Shown piece after piece: positions 8,916 to 17,987 of a stretch of DNA of 64,000 bases (the stretch's first letter is position 1; the number at the start of each line of letters is the position of its first letter). The stretch comes from Streptomyces cavernae (GTDB taxonomy: Bacteria > Actinomycetota > Actinomycetes > Streptomycetales > Streptomycetaceae): contig NZ_RPDJ01000006.1 in assembly GCF_004023625.1 (NCBI RefSeq), positions 248,001-312,000 of the forward strand. Direction: 5' to 3'. Below the pieces are notes generated by a model. It had not been told where the DNA came from and did no database searches. It saw nothing but the letters and a program-made list of their open reading frames with translations. The position numbers and the translations under genes are program-made.

Positions 8916-9378
8916 AACAGAAAAGGGTACGTGGCCCGGGAGGCCCGGAGCGCCTCCATTTCGCACGGCCGGTGCCCGCTGGATCCCGTCCGAGGGCCGT
9001 CGGCCCTTCGACGCGACCCTCCTGAGCGCCTCTCGGACGGCTCTCCTTATATAGAGGTCACGCGCTGCACCGAGGTCACCCGATCTCCACAGAGCGCATG
9101 AGGCCTTCAACAGGTCGCCCGACGCATGGACCGATGGAGAAGAATGGAGAAGACCTGCCCTCGACGAATCTCGGGGAGAGGAGCAGCACGTCAGGCAGGG
9201 CGAGCGCGCCTTGAGCGCCGGAACACGCATATGCGGCCACCCACGGCATCCAAGGCGTCGGACTCCGCCGATCCGATCTTGCTCAGGAGACCGCGGCACT
9301 CAGCCCCCGCGCGCATCGTTACCATGCGTGGACGCACATGACGACGACCACTGACGACGACGAGGGACGGACGAGCGC
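8916..9378. other. Divergent intergenic region, pcnA / DUF6049 gene
   Basis: A 463-bp spacer with promoters expected in both directions. Near 9128-9154 a short direct repeat (GATGGAGAAGA, then ATGGAGAAGA) is visible. Mycobacterium has a MutT gene at the equivalent place; no Nudix motif was found here. Frames crossing it look non-coding. Confidence 0.45.
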
Positions 9379-11757
9379 GTGGCCGAGGCGGCAGACTTCC
9401 AGGGGACCAGTCCCTCACCTGCCCGCCGGTGGCTGAGGAGCACGGGAGCACTGCTCGCCGGGGCGCCCCTGCTGGCCGGGCTGCTGCAGCTGCCCGCCGC
9501 TCAAGCCGCTCAGGCGGCCCCTGAGACGCCCCAGGCCCCCGTGACGGCCGCCAGCGGGTCCCGGACCGTCGACGTCAACCTGGACTCCCTCTCTCCTGTC
9601 GCGCCCGTGGAGGGGGACACCCTCACCATCACCGGCACGGTCACCAACAAGGGCAAGCGGACCGTCACCGACGCCGAGGTGGGCCTGCGGATTGGCCCCA
9701 GCCTCCAGGGACGGAGCTCGATCGACGCAGCAGCCAAGAACCCCGCCTTCGGTGCCCGGGTCGAAGGCGTCGAGGTCGGTGCCAAGTACGTCGAGAAGTT
9801 CTCCAGGCTGCCTGCCGGCATCGCGGAGCCCTTCAGCATCTCCGTCCCCGTCGAAGAGCTGGATCTCGGCCCCGACGGCGTCTATCAGCTGGCGGTCACT
9901 CTTACCGGACAGACGGCCACCCAGCCCATCCCGCAGGTGCTCGGCATCCGGCGGACGTTCCTGCCGTGGCAGCCGGAGGCACCGGAAACCCGGACGAAGA
10001 CCACGTTCCTGTGGCCGCTGATCTCCACGGTCCATCTGACCGCGGAGACGGGCTCGGACGAACTCCAGACGCCCGTATTCAAGAACGACGACCTGGCCAA
10101 GGAGATCGCGCCCGGCGGACGGCTGGACCAGATGCTGACCGCCGGCCGGAACCTCGACGTCACCTGGGTGCTCGACCCGGACCTGCTGGCCTCGGTGGAC
10201 GCGATGACCCGCAGCTACCAGGTCGACGGCCCGGGGGACTCCACCATCGCGGGCAGGAATCAGGCGGTCGCCAAGCAATGGCTCGACCGGCTCGAGAAGA
10301 CCGTCACGGGCAGTGAGGTGGTTGCCCTCCCGTTCGCCGACCCGGATCTGGCGTCGCTGGCCCACAACGGCAAGGACGTGGCCGGCTCCCTGAGCCGGCT
10401 CAAGGACGCGACGGACGTCGCCGCAGACACCGTGGAGACGATCCTCCACGTGACACCGAGCACCGACTACGCCTGGCCCGCGGAAGGCGCGGTCGACCCG
10501 TCGATCGTCAAGGTCGCCACCTCCGCCGGCGCCCATACGGTGATCACCCGCAGCGACAGCTTCCAGGAGTCCGGCAGCCTGACCTACACGCCCACCGCCG
10601 CGCGGCCCATCGGCGGCGGCACCACCGCGGTGGTCGCCGACGCCCGGATGTCGACGGCTTTTCGCAGCGACATGACCGTCGCCGGCAACTCCACCCTCGC
10701 CGTGCAGGAGTTCGTCGCGCAGAGCCTGATGCTCACGCTCCAGCAGCCGGAGAAGCAGCGGAGCATCGTGATCGCTCCGCAGCGCATGCCGACCGCCAGC
10801 CAGGCCCTGGTCATGGAACAGGCCGTGACGGCACTCCAGCAGGGGAACTGGTCACAGACCCAGACGCTGGCGGCGGCCGCGAAGGCCAAGCCCGACCCAT
10901 CCGCCACCACGCGCGTGCCCTCCGCGAAGGCGTACCCGTCCGCCCTGAAGAAGCAGGAGCTTCCGCGGTCGGCCTTCGAGGAGCTGGAGGCCACCCAGCG
11001 CAACCTGGACAGCTTCCAGGGGATCCTCACTCGCTCCGCGCGGGTGGTCACCCCCTTCGGCCGGGCCCTGGACCGGGGCGTCTCCACTTCCTGGCGCGGG
11101 CGGACGACCGACGCGGCCGTCTTCCGACAGAACGTCACGGGGCACCTGAGGAAGCTCACCGACCAGGTGACCCTGATCGAGAAGTCCGAGGCGAAGCTCT
11201 CCGGTCGCAGTGCCACGATCCCTGTGACCGTGCAGAACAACCTGGTACAGGGAGTGGACCATCTGGTACTGCGCCTGACCTCGACGAATCCCACTCGACT
11301 CAAGGTCGGCGACCACTCCTACCAGGAGCAGCCGGTCGCGGTCTCCGGTGGACACAGCCAGTCCGTGAAGTTCACCACGTCAGCCAACGCCAACGGCCCG
11401 GTCACGGTGTGGGCCCAGCTCTACACGGAGAACGGCCAGGAGTACGGCAACCCCGTACGCTTCGATGTGAAGGTCACCGAGATCACCAGTGAGGTGATGC
11501 TGGTCATCGGCGGCGGCGTACTGCTCCTGGTACTCGCCGGGTTCCGTATGTACACCCAGCGCAAGCGCGCGGCGGCCCGCCAGGCCGAGGAGTCCGGTAA
11601 CGCCGACGACGCCGCGGAGGAACACCTGGACGGTCCCGAGGAGGAGTCCGGCGCGGAGTCCGGGGCAGGCGCCCCCGGGCACCCGAGTGACCCGGCACCG
11701 GACACCGCAGTGGGAAGCACCGACCCGTCCGGCGCGGGTGAGAGAGTGGACCGTTGA
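9379..11757 (+). CDS. DUF6049-type membrane-anchored extracytoplasmic protein
   Basis: A 792-residue protein with a signal peptide (charged start, then GALLAGAPLLAGLLQLPAAQAAQA, cleaved near residue 45). A large extracytoplasmic region begins with an Ig-like CARDB-type domain (SRTVDVNLDSLSPVAPVEGD) and contains a polysaccharide-deacetylase-like segment around the GTSDELQ-to-VITRSDSFQ stretch. It ends with one membrane helix (about 708-726) and an acidic tail. The GTG at 9379 follows GAGGGACGGA. It lies 47 bp before murJ and matches the Mycobacterium Rv3909 position, so a role in wall assembly with MurJ is plausible. The activity is unknown. Confidence 0.85.
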   Translation: MAEAADFQGTSPSPARRWLRSTGALLAGAPLLAGLLQLPAAQAAQAAPETPQAPVTAASGSRTVDVNLDSLSPVAPVEGDTLTITGTVTNKGKRTVTDAEVGLRIGPSLQGRSSIDAAAKNPAFGARVEGVEVGAKYVEKFSRLPAGIAEPFSISVPVEELDLGPDGVYQLAVTLTGQTATQPIPQVLGIRRTFLPWQPEAPETRTKTTFLWPLISTVHLTAETGSDELQTPVFKNDDLAKEIAPGGRLDQMLTAGRNLDVTWVLDPDLLASVDAMTRSYQVDGPGDSTIAGRNQAVAKQWLDRLEKTVTGSEVVALPFADPDLASLAHNGKDVAGSLSRLKDATDVAADTVETILHVTPSTDYAWPAEGAVDPSIVKVATSAGAHTVITRSDSFQESGSLTYTPTAARPIGGGTTAVVADARMSTAFRSDMTVAGNSTLAVQEFVAQSLMLTLQQPEKQRSIVIAPQRMPTASQALVMEQAVTALQQGNWSQTQTLAAAAKAKPDPSATTRVPSAKAYPSALKKQELPRSAFEELEATQRNLDSFQGILTRSARVVTPFGRALDRGVSTSWRGRTTDAAVFRQNVTGHLRKLTDQVTLIEKSEAKLSGRSATIPVTVQNNLVQGVDHLVLRLTSTNPTRLKVGDHSYQEQPVAVSGGHSQSVKFTTSANANGPVTVWAQLYTENGQEYGNPVRFDVKVTEITSEVMLVIGGGVLLLVLAGFRMYTQRKRAAARQAEESGNADDAAEEHLDGPEEESGAESGAGAPGHPSDPAPDTAVGSTDPSGAGERVDR

Positions 11758-11804
11758 GCGATGTCGTGGCCGGTGGGCCAGGGGACGATGAGGTGGGGTA
11801 AGCC

Positions 11805-14216
11805 ATGAACGCGCCGTACGACGGTGACCGCGGCCAGGACGCGGGCGCCCAGGGCTCCCTCGAGGGTCCGGCGCCCGATCCCGGCCAGGTGCCGCCGCAG
11901 CCGCACGCCGACATGTACTACCAGGACGCCCACGGCCAGGACCCCTACCAGGCACACGCCCCGTCCGCCGAGAACACGTCCGCCGAGGCCCTGTACGACC
12001 GTGCCGCGCCGCCTCCTCCCCAGCCCGGCACGTATCCGCCGCCGCAACAGCAGCTCTACGCCCAACCGCCGGCACCTCAGTACACCTCCGACCCGCACCT
12101 GTGGGCCCGGAGCCCCGCGCCGGATGCGGACGCCTCCACCCGGCAGCAGCCGTACGCCGACGACCCCCGCACGAGCCCGTTCGTGGGCGACGACGGCCTG
12201 ATGGCCGGGGCCGGTGAGGAGCGCCACGAGCCGGACGCCTTCGCCCATCTTTTCCGTGACCAGCAGCAGGCTGGCGGGCGCCCGCCGGCCGGTCGGCCCA
12301 CCGTTGATCCGGTCGGCCCGTCCGCTGGTCGGCCGACCGACCAGCCCGGCGTACCGGCACCGGCACCGGGTCCGGCCACGACGCCGGCCACCGCGTACGG
12401 TCAGGCGTCCGGATACGGCTCGGCACCGGGGTTCGGATCAGCACCTGGCTACGGACCGGCACCCGGATATGCATCCGCGCCCGGGTACGGGCAGGCACCA
12501 GCACCCGCGTCCGGGGCCGACGCCGCCCCCGCCGCGGACCCGACGCCTCCCTCAGCCGCACCAGCACCCGCACCCACGAAGAAGGGCGGCCGGGCCGCGG
12601 GCCTGCTGAAGTCGAGTGCCGTGATGGCTGCGGGCACCATGGTCTCCCGTCTCACCGGTTTCATCCGCTCCGCGCTGATCGTCGCGGCGCTGGGCACCGC
12701 CGTCCTGGGCGACACCTTCCAGGTGGCCTACCAACTGCCGACCATGATCTACATCCTGACCGTGGGCGGCGGGCTCAACTCCGTCTTCGTGCCACAGCTC
12801 GTGCGCGCCATGAAGGAGGACGACGACGGGGGCGAGGCCTACGCCAACCGGCTGCTGACCCTGGTCATGGTGGCGCTCGGCACGCTCACCGTGCTCGCGA
12901 TGTTGGCGGCGCCTCTCCTGGTCCGCGCCCTGTCGAATCCCGTGGCCAGCGACCCCGCGGCCAACGAGGTCGGTATCACCTTCACCCGCTACTTCCTGCC
13001 CTCCATCTTCTTCATGGGCATCCACGTGGTGATGGGGCAGATCCTCAACGCCCGCGGCAAGTTCGGCGCGATGATGTGGACCCCCGTCCTCAACAACATC
13101 GTCATCATCGTCACTCTCGGCATGTTCCTCTGGGTGTACGGCGCCAGCGAGACCTCGGGCATGGAGGTCACGAACATTCCGCCGGAGGGCCAGCGCCTCC
13201 TCGGTGTCGGGGTACTCCTCGGCCTCGTCGTGCAGGCGCTCGCGATGATCCCGTACCTGCGCGAGACCGGGTTCAAACTGCGGTTGCGCTTCGACTGGAA
13301 GGGCCACGGCCTCGGCAAGGCCGCGATGCTCGCCAAGTGGACGATCCTGTTCGTCCTCGCCAATCAGGCGGGCGCCCTCGTGGTCACGCAGCTCGCCACC
13401 GCGGCGGTCACGGACACGAAACTGGCCGGCACCGGCTTCAGCGCCTACGCCAACTCCCAGCTCATCTGGGGCCTGCCCCAGGCCATCATCACCGTCTCCC
13501 TGATGGCGGCCCTGTTGCCGCGGATCTCCCGCTCCGCCGCCGAGGGCGACGGCGGAGCCGTTCGCGACGACATCTCCCAGGGTCTGCGTACGACGGCCGT
13601 CGCGATCGTGCCGCTCTCCTTCGGCTTCATCGCGCTCGGCATTCCGATGTGCACCCTGATCTTCGGCGCCTCAGGCACCGACGCCGCCACGAACATGGGC
13701 TACATGCTGATGGCCTTCGGCCTCGGGCTGATCCCGTACTCCGTGCAGTACGTCGTCCTGCGCGGCTTCTACGCCTACGAGGACACCCGGACCCCCTTCT
13801 ACAACACGGTCATCGTGGCCGCCGTCAACGCGAGCGCCTCCGGGCTCTGCTACTTCGTGCTCCCGGCCCGATGGGCGGTCGTCGGTATGGCCGCCGCCTA
13901 CGGTCTCGCGTACGCGATCGGCGTCGGAGTCGCCTGGAACCGGCTGCGCAAGCGGCTCGACGGCGACCTGGACGGTTCCCGCGTCATTCGTTCCTACGCC
14001 CGCCTGAGCATCGCGTCGCTGCCCGCAGCTCTGCTGGGCGGTGCGGCCTGCTACGGCATCACCCAAGTTTTCGGTCAGGGTGTCTTCGGCTCCCTGGCCG
14101 CCCTGCTCGGTGGCAGTGTCGTCCTGTTCGGCGTCTTCTTCGTCGCCGCCCGGAAGATGCGCATCGAGGAGCTCAACTCCATGGTCGGTATGGTTCGCGG
14201 ACGGCTGGGCCGCTGA
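11805..14216 (+). CDS. murJ: MurJ/MviN lipid II flippase with long disordered N-terminus
   Basis: Flips the peptidoglycan precursor lipid II across the membrane. The 803-residue protein starts with about 265 residues of low-complexity sequence rich in Pro, Gln, Ala, Gly and Tyr, including tandem GYGSAPGF/GYGPAPGY units (about 205-230). A MATE-like core of fourteen hydrophobic segments begins at GLLKSSAVMAAGTMVSRLTG, with the conserved DTFQVAYQLP and PQAIITVSLMAALLPRIS segments. GAGGTGGGG lies upstream of the ATG. In Mycobacterium the flippase is fused to a pseudokinase and a sugar-binding-like domain; here these are a separate gene 118 bp downstream. Confidence 0.95.
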   Translation: MNAPYDGDRGQDAGAQGSLEGPAPDPGQVPPQPHADMYYQDAHGQDPYQAHAPSAENTSAEALYDRAAPPPPQPGTYPPPQQQLYAQPPAPQYTSDPHLWARSPAPDADASTRQQPYADDPRTSPFVGDDGLMAGAGEERHEPDAFAHLFRDQQQAGGRPPAGRPTVDPVGPSAGRPTDQPGVPAPAPGPATTPATAYGQASGYGSAPGFGSAPGYGPAPGYASAPGYGQAPAPASGADAAPAADPTPPSAAPAPAPTKKGGRAAGLLKSSAVMAAGTMVSRLTGFIRSALIVAALGTAVLGDTFQVAYQLPTMIYILTVGGGLNSVFVPQLVRAMKEDDDGGEAYANRLLTLVMVALGTLTVLAMLAAPLLVRALSNPVASDPAANEVGITFTRYFLPSIFFMGIHVVMGQILNARGKFGAMMWTPVLNNIVIIVTLGMFLWVYGASETSGMEVTNIPPEGQRLLGVGVLLGLVVQALAMIPYLRETGFKLRLRFDWKGHGLGKAAMLAKWTILFVLANQAGALVVTQLATAAVTDTKLAGTGFSAYANSQLIWGLPQAIITVSLMAALLPRISRSAAEGDGGAVRDDISQGLRTTAVAIVPLSFGFIALGIPMCTLIFGASGTDAATNMGYMLMAFGLGLIPYSVQYVVLRGFYAYEDTRTPFYNTVIVAAVNASASGLCYFVLPARWAVVGMAAAYGLAYAIGVGVAWNRLRKRLDGDLDGSRVIRSYARLSIASLPAALLGGAACYGITQVFGQGVFGSLAALLGGSVVLFGVFFVAARKMRIEELNSMVGMVRGRLGR

Positions 14217-14240
14217 GCCGGGGGTAGGCGCACAACCATC

Positions 14241-14273
14241 GTCCGCCGCTGTGTGTCGTGCATAGCGGCGGAC
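14241..14273 (+). terminator. Hairpin between murJ and pseudokinase gene
   Basis: A perfect 10-bp stem (14241-14250 with 14264-14273) with a 13-base loop and no T-run. It may attenuate read-through or stabilise the murJ message rather than end transcription fully. Confidence 0.5.
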
Positions 14274-14334
14274 TGTGGGCACAATTGGCTTTGGCGTCGG
14301 ACAGCGCGCAACGGATGGGGAGGCAGGAACGACG

Positions 14335-16059
14335 GTGGCGGAACGGAGCACGGCTGCCGTCGACGTGGCAGACAACAGCGGTGACGAGCCGCTGACCGCG
14401 CAGGCGGACCAGTCCACGGCCGACGGCGTGGCCCAGAACCGGGAGCGGGACACGGAGAGCGAAGCGGAACAGGGGGGCGGCGGAGCGGTCGGCGACCCAG
14501 CAAAGACCTCACCGCCCGAGTTGCACAGTGGCCACAAGCTCGCCAGACGCTACCGCCTCGAAGAGTGCGTCACCCGTCTGGACGGATTCAGCAGTTGGCG
14601 TGCGGTGGACGAAAAGCTCCGCCGTGCCGTCGGTGTGCACATTCTGCCCGCCGACCATCCACGGGGGCGCTCCGTCCTGGCGGCAGCCCGGTCCTCCGCC
14701 CTCCTCGGTGACCCGCGGTTCGTCCAGGTCCTCGACGCGGTCGAGGAGAACGACCTGGTCTACGTCGTCCACGAGTGGCTGCCGGACGCCACGGAACTGA
14801 CGACGCTGCTGGTCTCCGGTCCGCTGCAGGTGCACGAGGCCTATCAGATGGTGACTCAGGTCTCCCAGGCCATGGCCGCGGCCCACCGCGAGGGTCTCTC
14901 GCACCTGCGTCTCAACCCCGATGCCGTACTGCGCACTTCGTCCGGCCAGTGGCGCATCCGCGGCCTCGCCGTGAACGCGGCGCTGCGGGGCATCAGCTCC
15001 GACACCCCACAGCGCACCGACACCGAGGCGATCGGGGCGCTGCTGTACGCGGCGCTCACCCAGCGCTGGCCCTACGAGGACGACGCCTACGGCCTCTCCG
15101 GCCTGCCCAAGGGAGTCGGCCTCATCGCCCCCGACCAGGTCCGCGCCGGCGTCCACCGCGGGCTCTCCGAGCTCGCCATGCGGGCGCTCGCCAATAACGG
15201 CGCGACCGCCTCCCGTCACGAATCCCCGTGCACCACTCCGGAGGAACTGGTCAAGGCGGTCGGTGAGATGCCGCGCATCCGTCCTCCGGAGCCGGCCTAC
15301 ACGGCACCGCCCGACTACCAGCGCACGACGTACCAACAGGGCACCTACGCCCACCAGGCAGCACTCGGCGTAACCCAGCCGGTGCCCACACCACCGCCCC
15401 CGCTCCAGAGCCGCACCGGCAAGGCGCTCAAATGGGCCGTGTCGGCCTTGCTGATCGCCGCGCTGGGCCTGGGCAGCTGGCAGCTGGCGGAGGCGTTGAT
15501 GGAACGCGGCAAGTCGAGCGATACCGATCAGACGCAGACGAACGACAACGACAAGGGCACCGACAAGAAGCCCAAGCCGGTCGAGCCGATCAAGATCCAT
15601 AACGCGGAGGAGTACGTCGCCAAGGGCTCGGCCCAGGCGCCGGGAGACGTGGCCAAGACGTACGACACGGACAGCTCGTCGTACTGGCGCACGTTGAGCT
15701 TCAAAGACGGCCCCGATATGAAACCGTCCTTCAAGCCGGGCGTGGGTATCGTCTACGACCTTGGATCCGAGCAGGACGTCTCGACCGCCTCGATAGGGCT
15801 GAAGTACACCGGTGACCACACGACGGTGAGCCTCTACGCCACCGATTCGCCGTCGTCATCCGTCCCCATCAGTTCCATGCAACAGATCGCCAAGGAGACC
15901 ACCACGAGCACGGAACTGAAGATCTCCGCGAAAAATTCTGTGAAGACCCGGTACGTTCTGGTCTGGCTGACCGCATTGCCGTACTCGCCGCCCGACGACG
16001 ACGGATACGGTGAGGCCGGCTACAAGCAGGCGATCACCGACGTCAAGTTCGCGGGCTAG
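14335..16059 (+). CDS. Membrane-anchored pseudokinase with extracytoplasmic beta-sandwich domain
   Basis: A 574-residue protein. An acidic disordered start (1-60) precedes a protein-kinase-like fold (about 62-320) whose catalytic loop reads SHLRLNPDAVL instead of HRDxKxxN, and which lacks a recognisable DFG. It therefore should not be an active kinase. A linker rich in Pro/Tyr/Thr, one membrane helix (about 364-386), a Lys/Asp spacer and a C-terminal beta domain (about 430-574) resembling a discoidin or carbohydrate-binding fold follow. In Mycobacterium the fused equivalent is phosphorylated by PknB and recruits FhaA; both partners are encoded in this window. The GTG at 14335 follows GGGGAGG; 14275 is a weaker alternative. 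Confidence 0.85.
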   Translation: MAERSTAAVDVADNSGDEPLTAQADQSTADGVAQNRERDTESEAEQGGGGAVGDPAKTSPPELHSGHKLARRYRLEECVTRLDGFSSWRAVDEKLRRAVGVHILPADHPRGRSVLAAARSSALLGDPRFVQVLDAVEENDLVYVVHEWLPDATELTTLLVSGPLQVHEAYQMVTQVSQAMAAAHREGLSHLRLNPDAVLRTSSGQWRIRGLAVNAALRGISSDTPQRTDTEAIGALLYAALTQRWPYEDDAYGLSGLPKGVGLIAPDQVRAGVHRGLSELAMRALANNGATASRHESPCTTPEELVKAVGEMPRIRPPEPAYTAPPDYQRTTYQQGTYAHQAALGVTQPVPTPPPPLQSRTGKALKWAVSALLIAALGLGSWQLAEALMERGKSSDTDQTQTNDNDKGTDKKPKPVEPIKIHNAEEYVAKGSAQAPGDVAKTYDTDSSSYWRTLSFKDGPDMKPSFKPGVGIVYDLGSEQDVSTASIGLKYTGDHTTVSLYATDSPSSSVPISSMQQIAKETTTSTELKISAKNSVKTRYVLVWLTALPYSPPDDDGYGEAGYKQAITDVKFAG

Positions 16060-16088
16060 ACACGTCAGGAGGGGGAGGGGGTCCGAGG

Positions 16089-16796
16089 GTGAACGACGCC
16101 GAATACGGCGATGCCAGCGATCAGGACCTCCTGTCTCGTCACGTAGATGGCGATGCCCACGCCTTCAGCGAGCTCGTCAAGCGCCACCGGGACCGGCTGT
16201 GGGCCGTCGCACTGCGGACGCTGGGGGACCGGGAGGAGGCGGCTGACGCCGTCCAGGACGCCTTGCTGTCCGCCTACCGGGCGGCCCATACCTTCCGGGG
16301 GCAGTCGGCCGTCACGACCTGGCTGCACCGGATCACGGTGAACGCCTGTCTCGACCGTGCCCGCAAGGCTGCCTCCCGGAAGACCTCACCGGTCGACGAC
16401 ACCGAGCGGCTCGAGCAGCTCCTGGAGCCCCATGAGTCGGCTTCCGCGCCAGCCGAGCGTCACGATCTCCATCGACAGCTCCTCGAGGCCCTGGGCACTC
16501 TGCCGGCCGACCAGCGAGCGGCCCTCGTGCTTGTGGACATGCAGGGTTATCCGGTCGCTGAGGCAGCGCGCATCCTCGACGTGCCCACCGGCACCGTGAA
16601 GAGCCGCTGCGCCCGTGGCAGAGCGAGACTCCTGCCGCTCCTCGCTCATCTCCGGGCTGATGGTGGCGAGCAAGGAAAGAATCCGGGTGCAGGAAGGAAC
16701 CGGCCGCATCGGACATCCGTCCCACCCGCAGCGGAACCGAAAGACGCAGGGCCAAAGGATTCGACTGCTGTGAAGGGCGGAGGTGGGCGAGCGTGA
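16089..16796 (+). CDS. sigM: ECF RNA polymerase sigma factor SigM
   Basis: A 235-residue ECF sigma factor. Region 2 (about 20-90) contains AFSELVKRHRDRLWAVALR and DAVQDALLSAYRAAHTFRG; region 4 (about 130-185) has LPADQRAALVLVDMQGYPVAEAAR and the recognition helix GTVKSRCARGRARL. The last 45 residues are unstructured. GGAGGGGGAGGGGG precedes the GTG. It starts 29 bp after the pseudokinase gene and overlaps the anti-sigma gene by 4 bp. The symbol follows the mycobacterial orthologue by position (murJ-sigM-anti-sigma-trxB-trx); it should not be confused with other genes called sigM in S. coelicolor. Confidence 0.92.
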   Translation: MNDAEYGDASDQDLLSRHVDGDAHAFSELVKRHRDRLWAVALRTLGDREEAADAVQDALLSAYRAAHTFRGQSAVTTWLHRITVNACLDRARKAASRKTSPVDDTERLEQLLEPHESASAPAERHDLHRQLLEALGTLPADQRAALVLVDMQGYPVAEAARILDVPTGTVKSRCARGRARLLPLLAHLRADGGEQGKNPGAGRNRPHRTSVPPAAEPKDAGPKDSTAVKGGGGRA

Positions 16797-17818
16797 CATC
16801 CACGACCGACACGGCCGGGCATCCGGAAGTTGCGGAGATCTCGGACCTCACCGAAGGTCTGCTGCCGCCCTCCCGGAACACAGACGTGCGGCGGCACCTG
16901 GACGACTGCTCGCTCTGCGCCGACGTTTACGACTCCCTGGAGGAGATCCGAGGCCTGCTCGGCTCGCTTCCCGGACCTCCCCGTATGCCGGCGGACGTAG
17001 CCGGCCGCATCGACGCCGCACTGGCCGCGGAAGCCCTGCTGAGTGCTGCCGCGACGGTGGAGAGCACTGATACGCCGAACACGACGTCCGTAGCCATTGA
17101 GAGGTCCGAAGCCGAGCCGCTGAGCCCCGCATCTGGCGACGCTGCTGGGCCGCACCCCGAGTCCCTCGATTCTTCTGTGGCCGCCGAGCGGGACGGCGAG
17201 CGTGTTTCACGTGAAACATCCTCCACCGGAACCGCCACGGAACGTCCTGCAGGACATGCTCGTGCGGTCACGGGCCCCGGTCGAAAGCCTCGCAGTCGCC
17301 GGGCCCGCCGCAGGACCATCGTCTTCGGCACGGTCCTCACAGCCGCCGTGCTGGGGCTGGGCGGTGTGTTCGTGCAGGGCATGGTGACTGACGACTCCGG
17401 AGACACCCCCGCGGCGAACAGCAACTCGAAGGTCACCTTCTCCCAGGAGAAACTGGAGAAGGAAGTGGAGGATCTACTCTCCAACAATGTGGGTGCGGAG
17501 AGCGTCGGCCCGCGCGAGAAGGGTCCCTTCGGCGGCACACCCGGGGAAGAAGCTCCGCCGACAGAGAAAAGCCCCAGGACCTTGTTCAAGAACACCCCGA
17601 AGGTGCCCTCCTGCGTCCGGCAGGGCATCGACAGTGACGACGACGCCATCGCCGCCAAGCAGGGCGACTACGACGGGAAGAGCGCCTACCTCGTGGTGCT
17701 GCCGCACGCCTCCGACATCGCCAAGGTCTCGGCCTATGTCGTCGACGCGACGTGCGTGAAGCAGCCCTCAGAAGGCCCCGGCAAGGTTCTGCTGACCAAG
17801 ACCTTCGCCCGGCCCTGA
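16793..17818 (+). CDS. Membrane anti-sigma factor, zinc-finger type, partner of SigM
   Basis: A 341-residue protein whose GTG overlaps the sigM stop (GTGA), so translation is probably coupled. The N-terminal anti-sigma domain has the HLDDCSLCADVY motif (H-x3-C-x2-C) at about 33-44. A variable acidic linker follows, then a basic patch and one membrane helix (about 179-198, IVFGTVLTAAVLGLGGVFVQG). The extracytoplasmic domain has two cysteines (SCVRQG, ATCVKQ). It should hold SigM inactive at the membrane. The gene also contains a perfect parS site at 17204-17217, read as Val-Ser-Arg-Glu-Thr in the linker. Confidence 0.88.
   Translation: MTSTTDTAGHPEVAEISDLTEGLLPPSRNTDVRRHLDDCSLCADVYDSLEEIRGLLGSLPGPPRMPADVAGRIDAALAAEALLSAAATVESTDTPNTTSVAIERSEAEPLSPASGDAAGPHPESLDSSVAAERDGERVSRETSSTGTATERPAGHARAVTGPGRKPRSRRARRRTIVFGTVLTAAVLGLGGVFVQGMVTDDSGDTPAANSNSKVTFSQEKLEKEVEDLLSNNVGAESVGPREKGPFGGTPGEEAPPTEKSPRTLFKNTPKVPSCVRQGIDSDDDAIAAKQGDYDGKSAYLVVLPHASDIAKVSAYVVDATCVKQPSEGPGKVLLTKTFARP
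17204..17217. other. parS: parS site (perfect), inside the anti-sigma gene
   Basis: GTTTCACGTGAAAC within the coding sequence, read in the frame that gives V-S-R-E-T, in the variable linker of the protein. Confidence 0.92.
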
Positions 17819-17831
17819 CCCCTGCCACCTA

Positions 17832-17869
17832 CTGTGGGCAACGCATGACGTTCCATGCGTTGCCCACAG
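17832..17869 (+). terminator. Terminator after the sigM operon
   Basis: A perfect 16-bp stem (17832-17847 with 17854-17869) with a 6-base loop, 14 bp after the anti-sigma stop and 20 bp before the trxB promoter. It separates the two transcription units. Confidence 0.75.
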
Positions 17870-17888
17870 CCGTGTGCCCGGACACACC

Positions 17889-17915
17889 GGGAATGCTGGC
17901 CCCTTAGGATCCGTT
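17889..17915 (+). promoter_or_regulatory. SigR-type promoter for trxBA
   Basis: GGGAAT at 17889-17894 and GTT at 17913-17915 are separated by exactly 18 bp, matching the SigR (thiol-stress) consensus GGAAT-N18-GTT known to drive trxBA in S. coelicolor. It lies about 73 bp before the trxB start. Confidence 0.85.
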
Positions 17916-17987
17916 GGGTGGGGTGAGAGTACTGAGCGAGGCCCCACCAGCAGTAGGCAGCAGTCTCCAGAGACGAGGAAACAAGCC

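Noticed and set aside
9338..9435. A short frame starting ATG at 9338 just before the DUF6049 gene
   Set aside because: About 30 codons, no ribosome-binding site and a different frame from the real gene; no family match.
13000..13100. CACGTG-type sequences without flanking bases as parS candidates (for example 10447, 13024, 53898)
   Set aside because: They match only the central CACGTG or part of it and have several mismatches in the outer bases needed by ParB.
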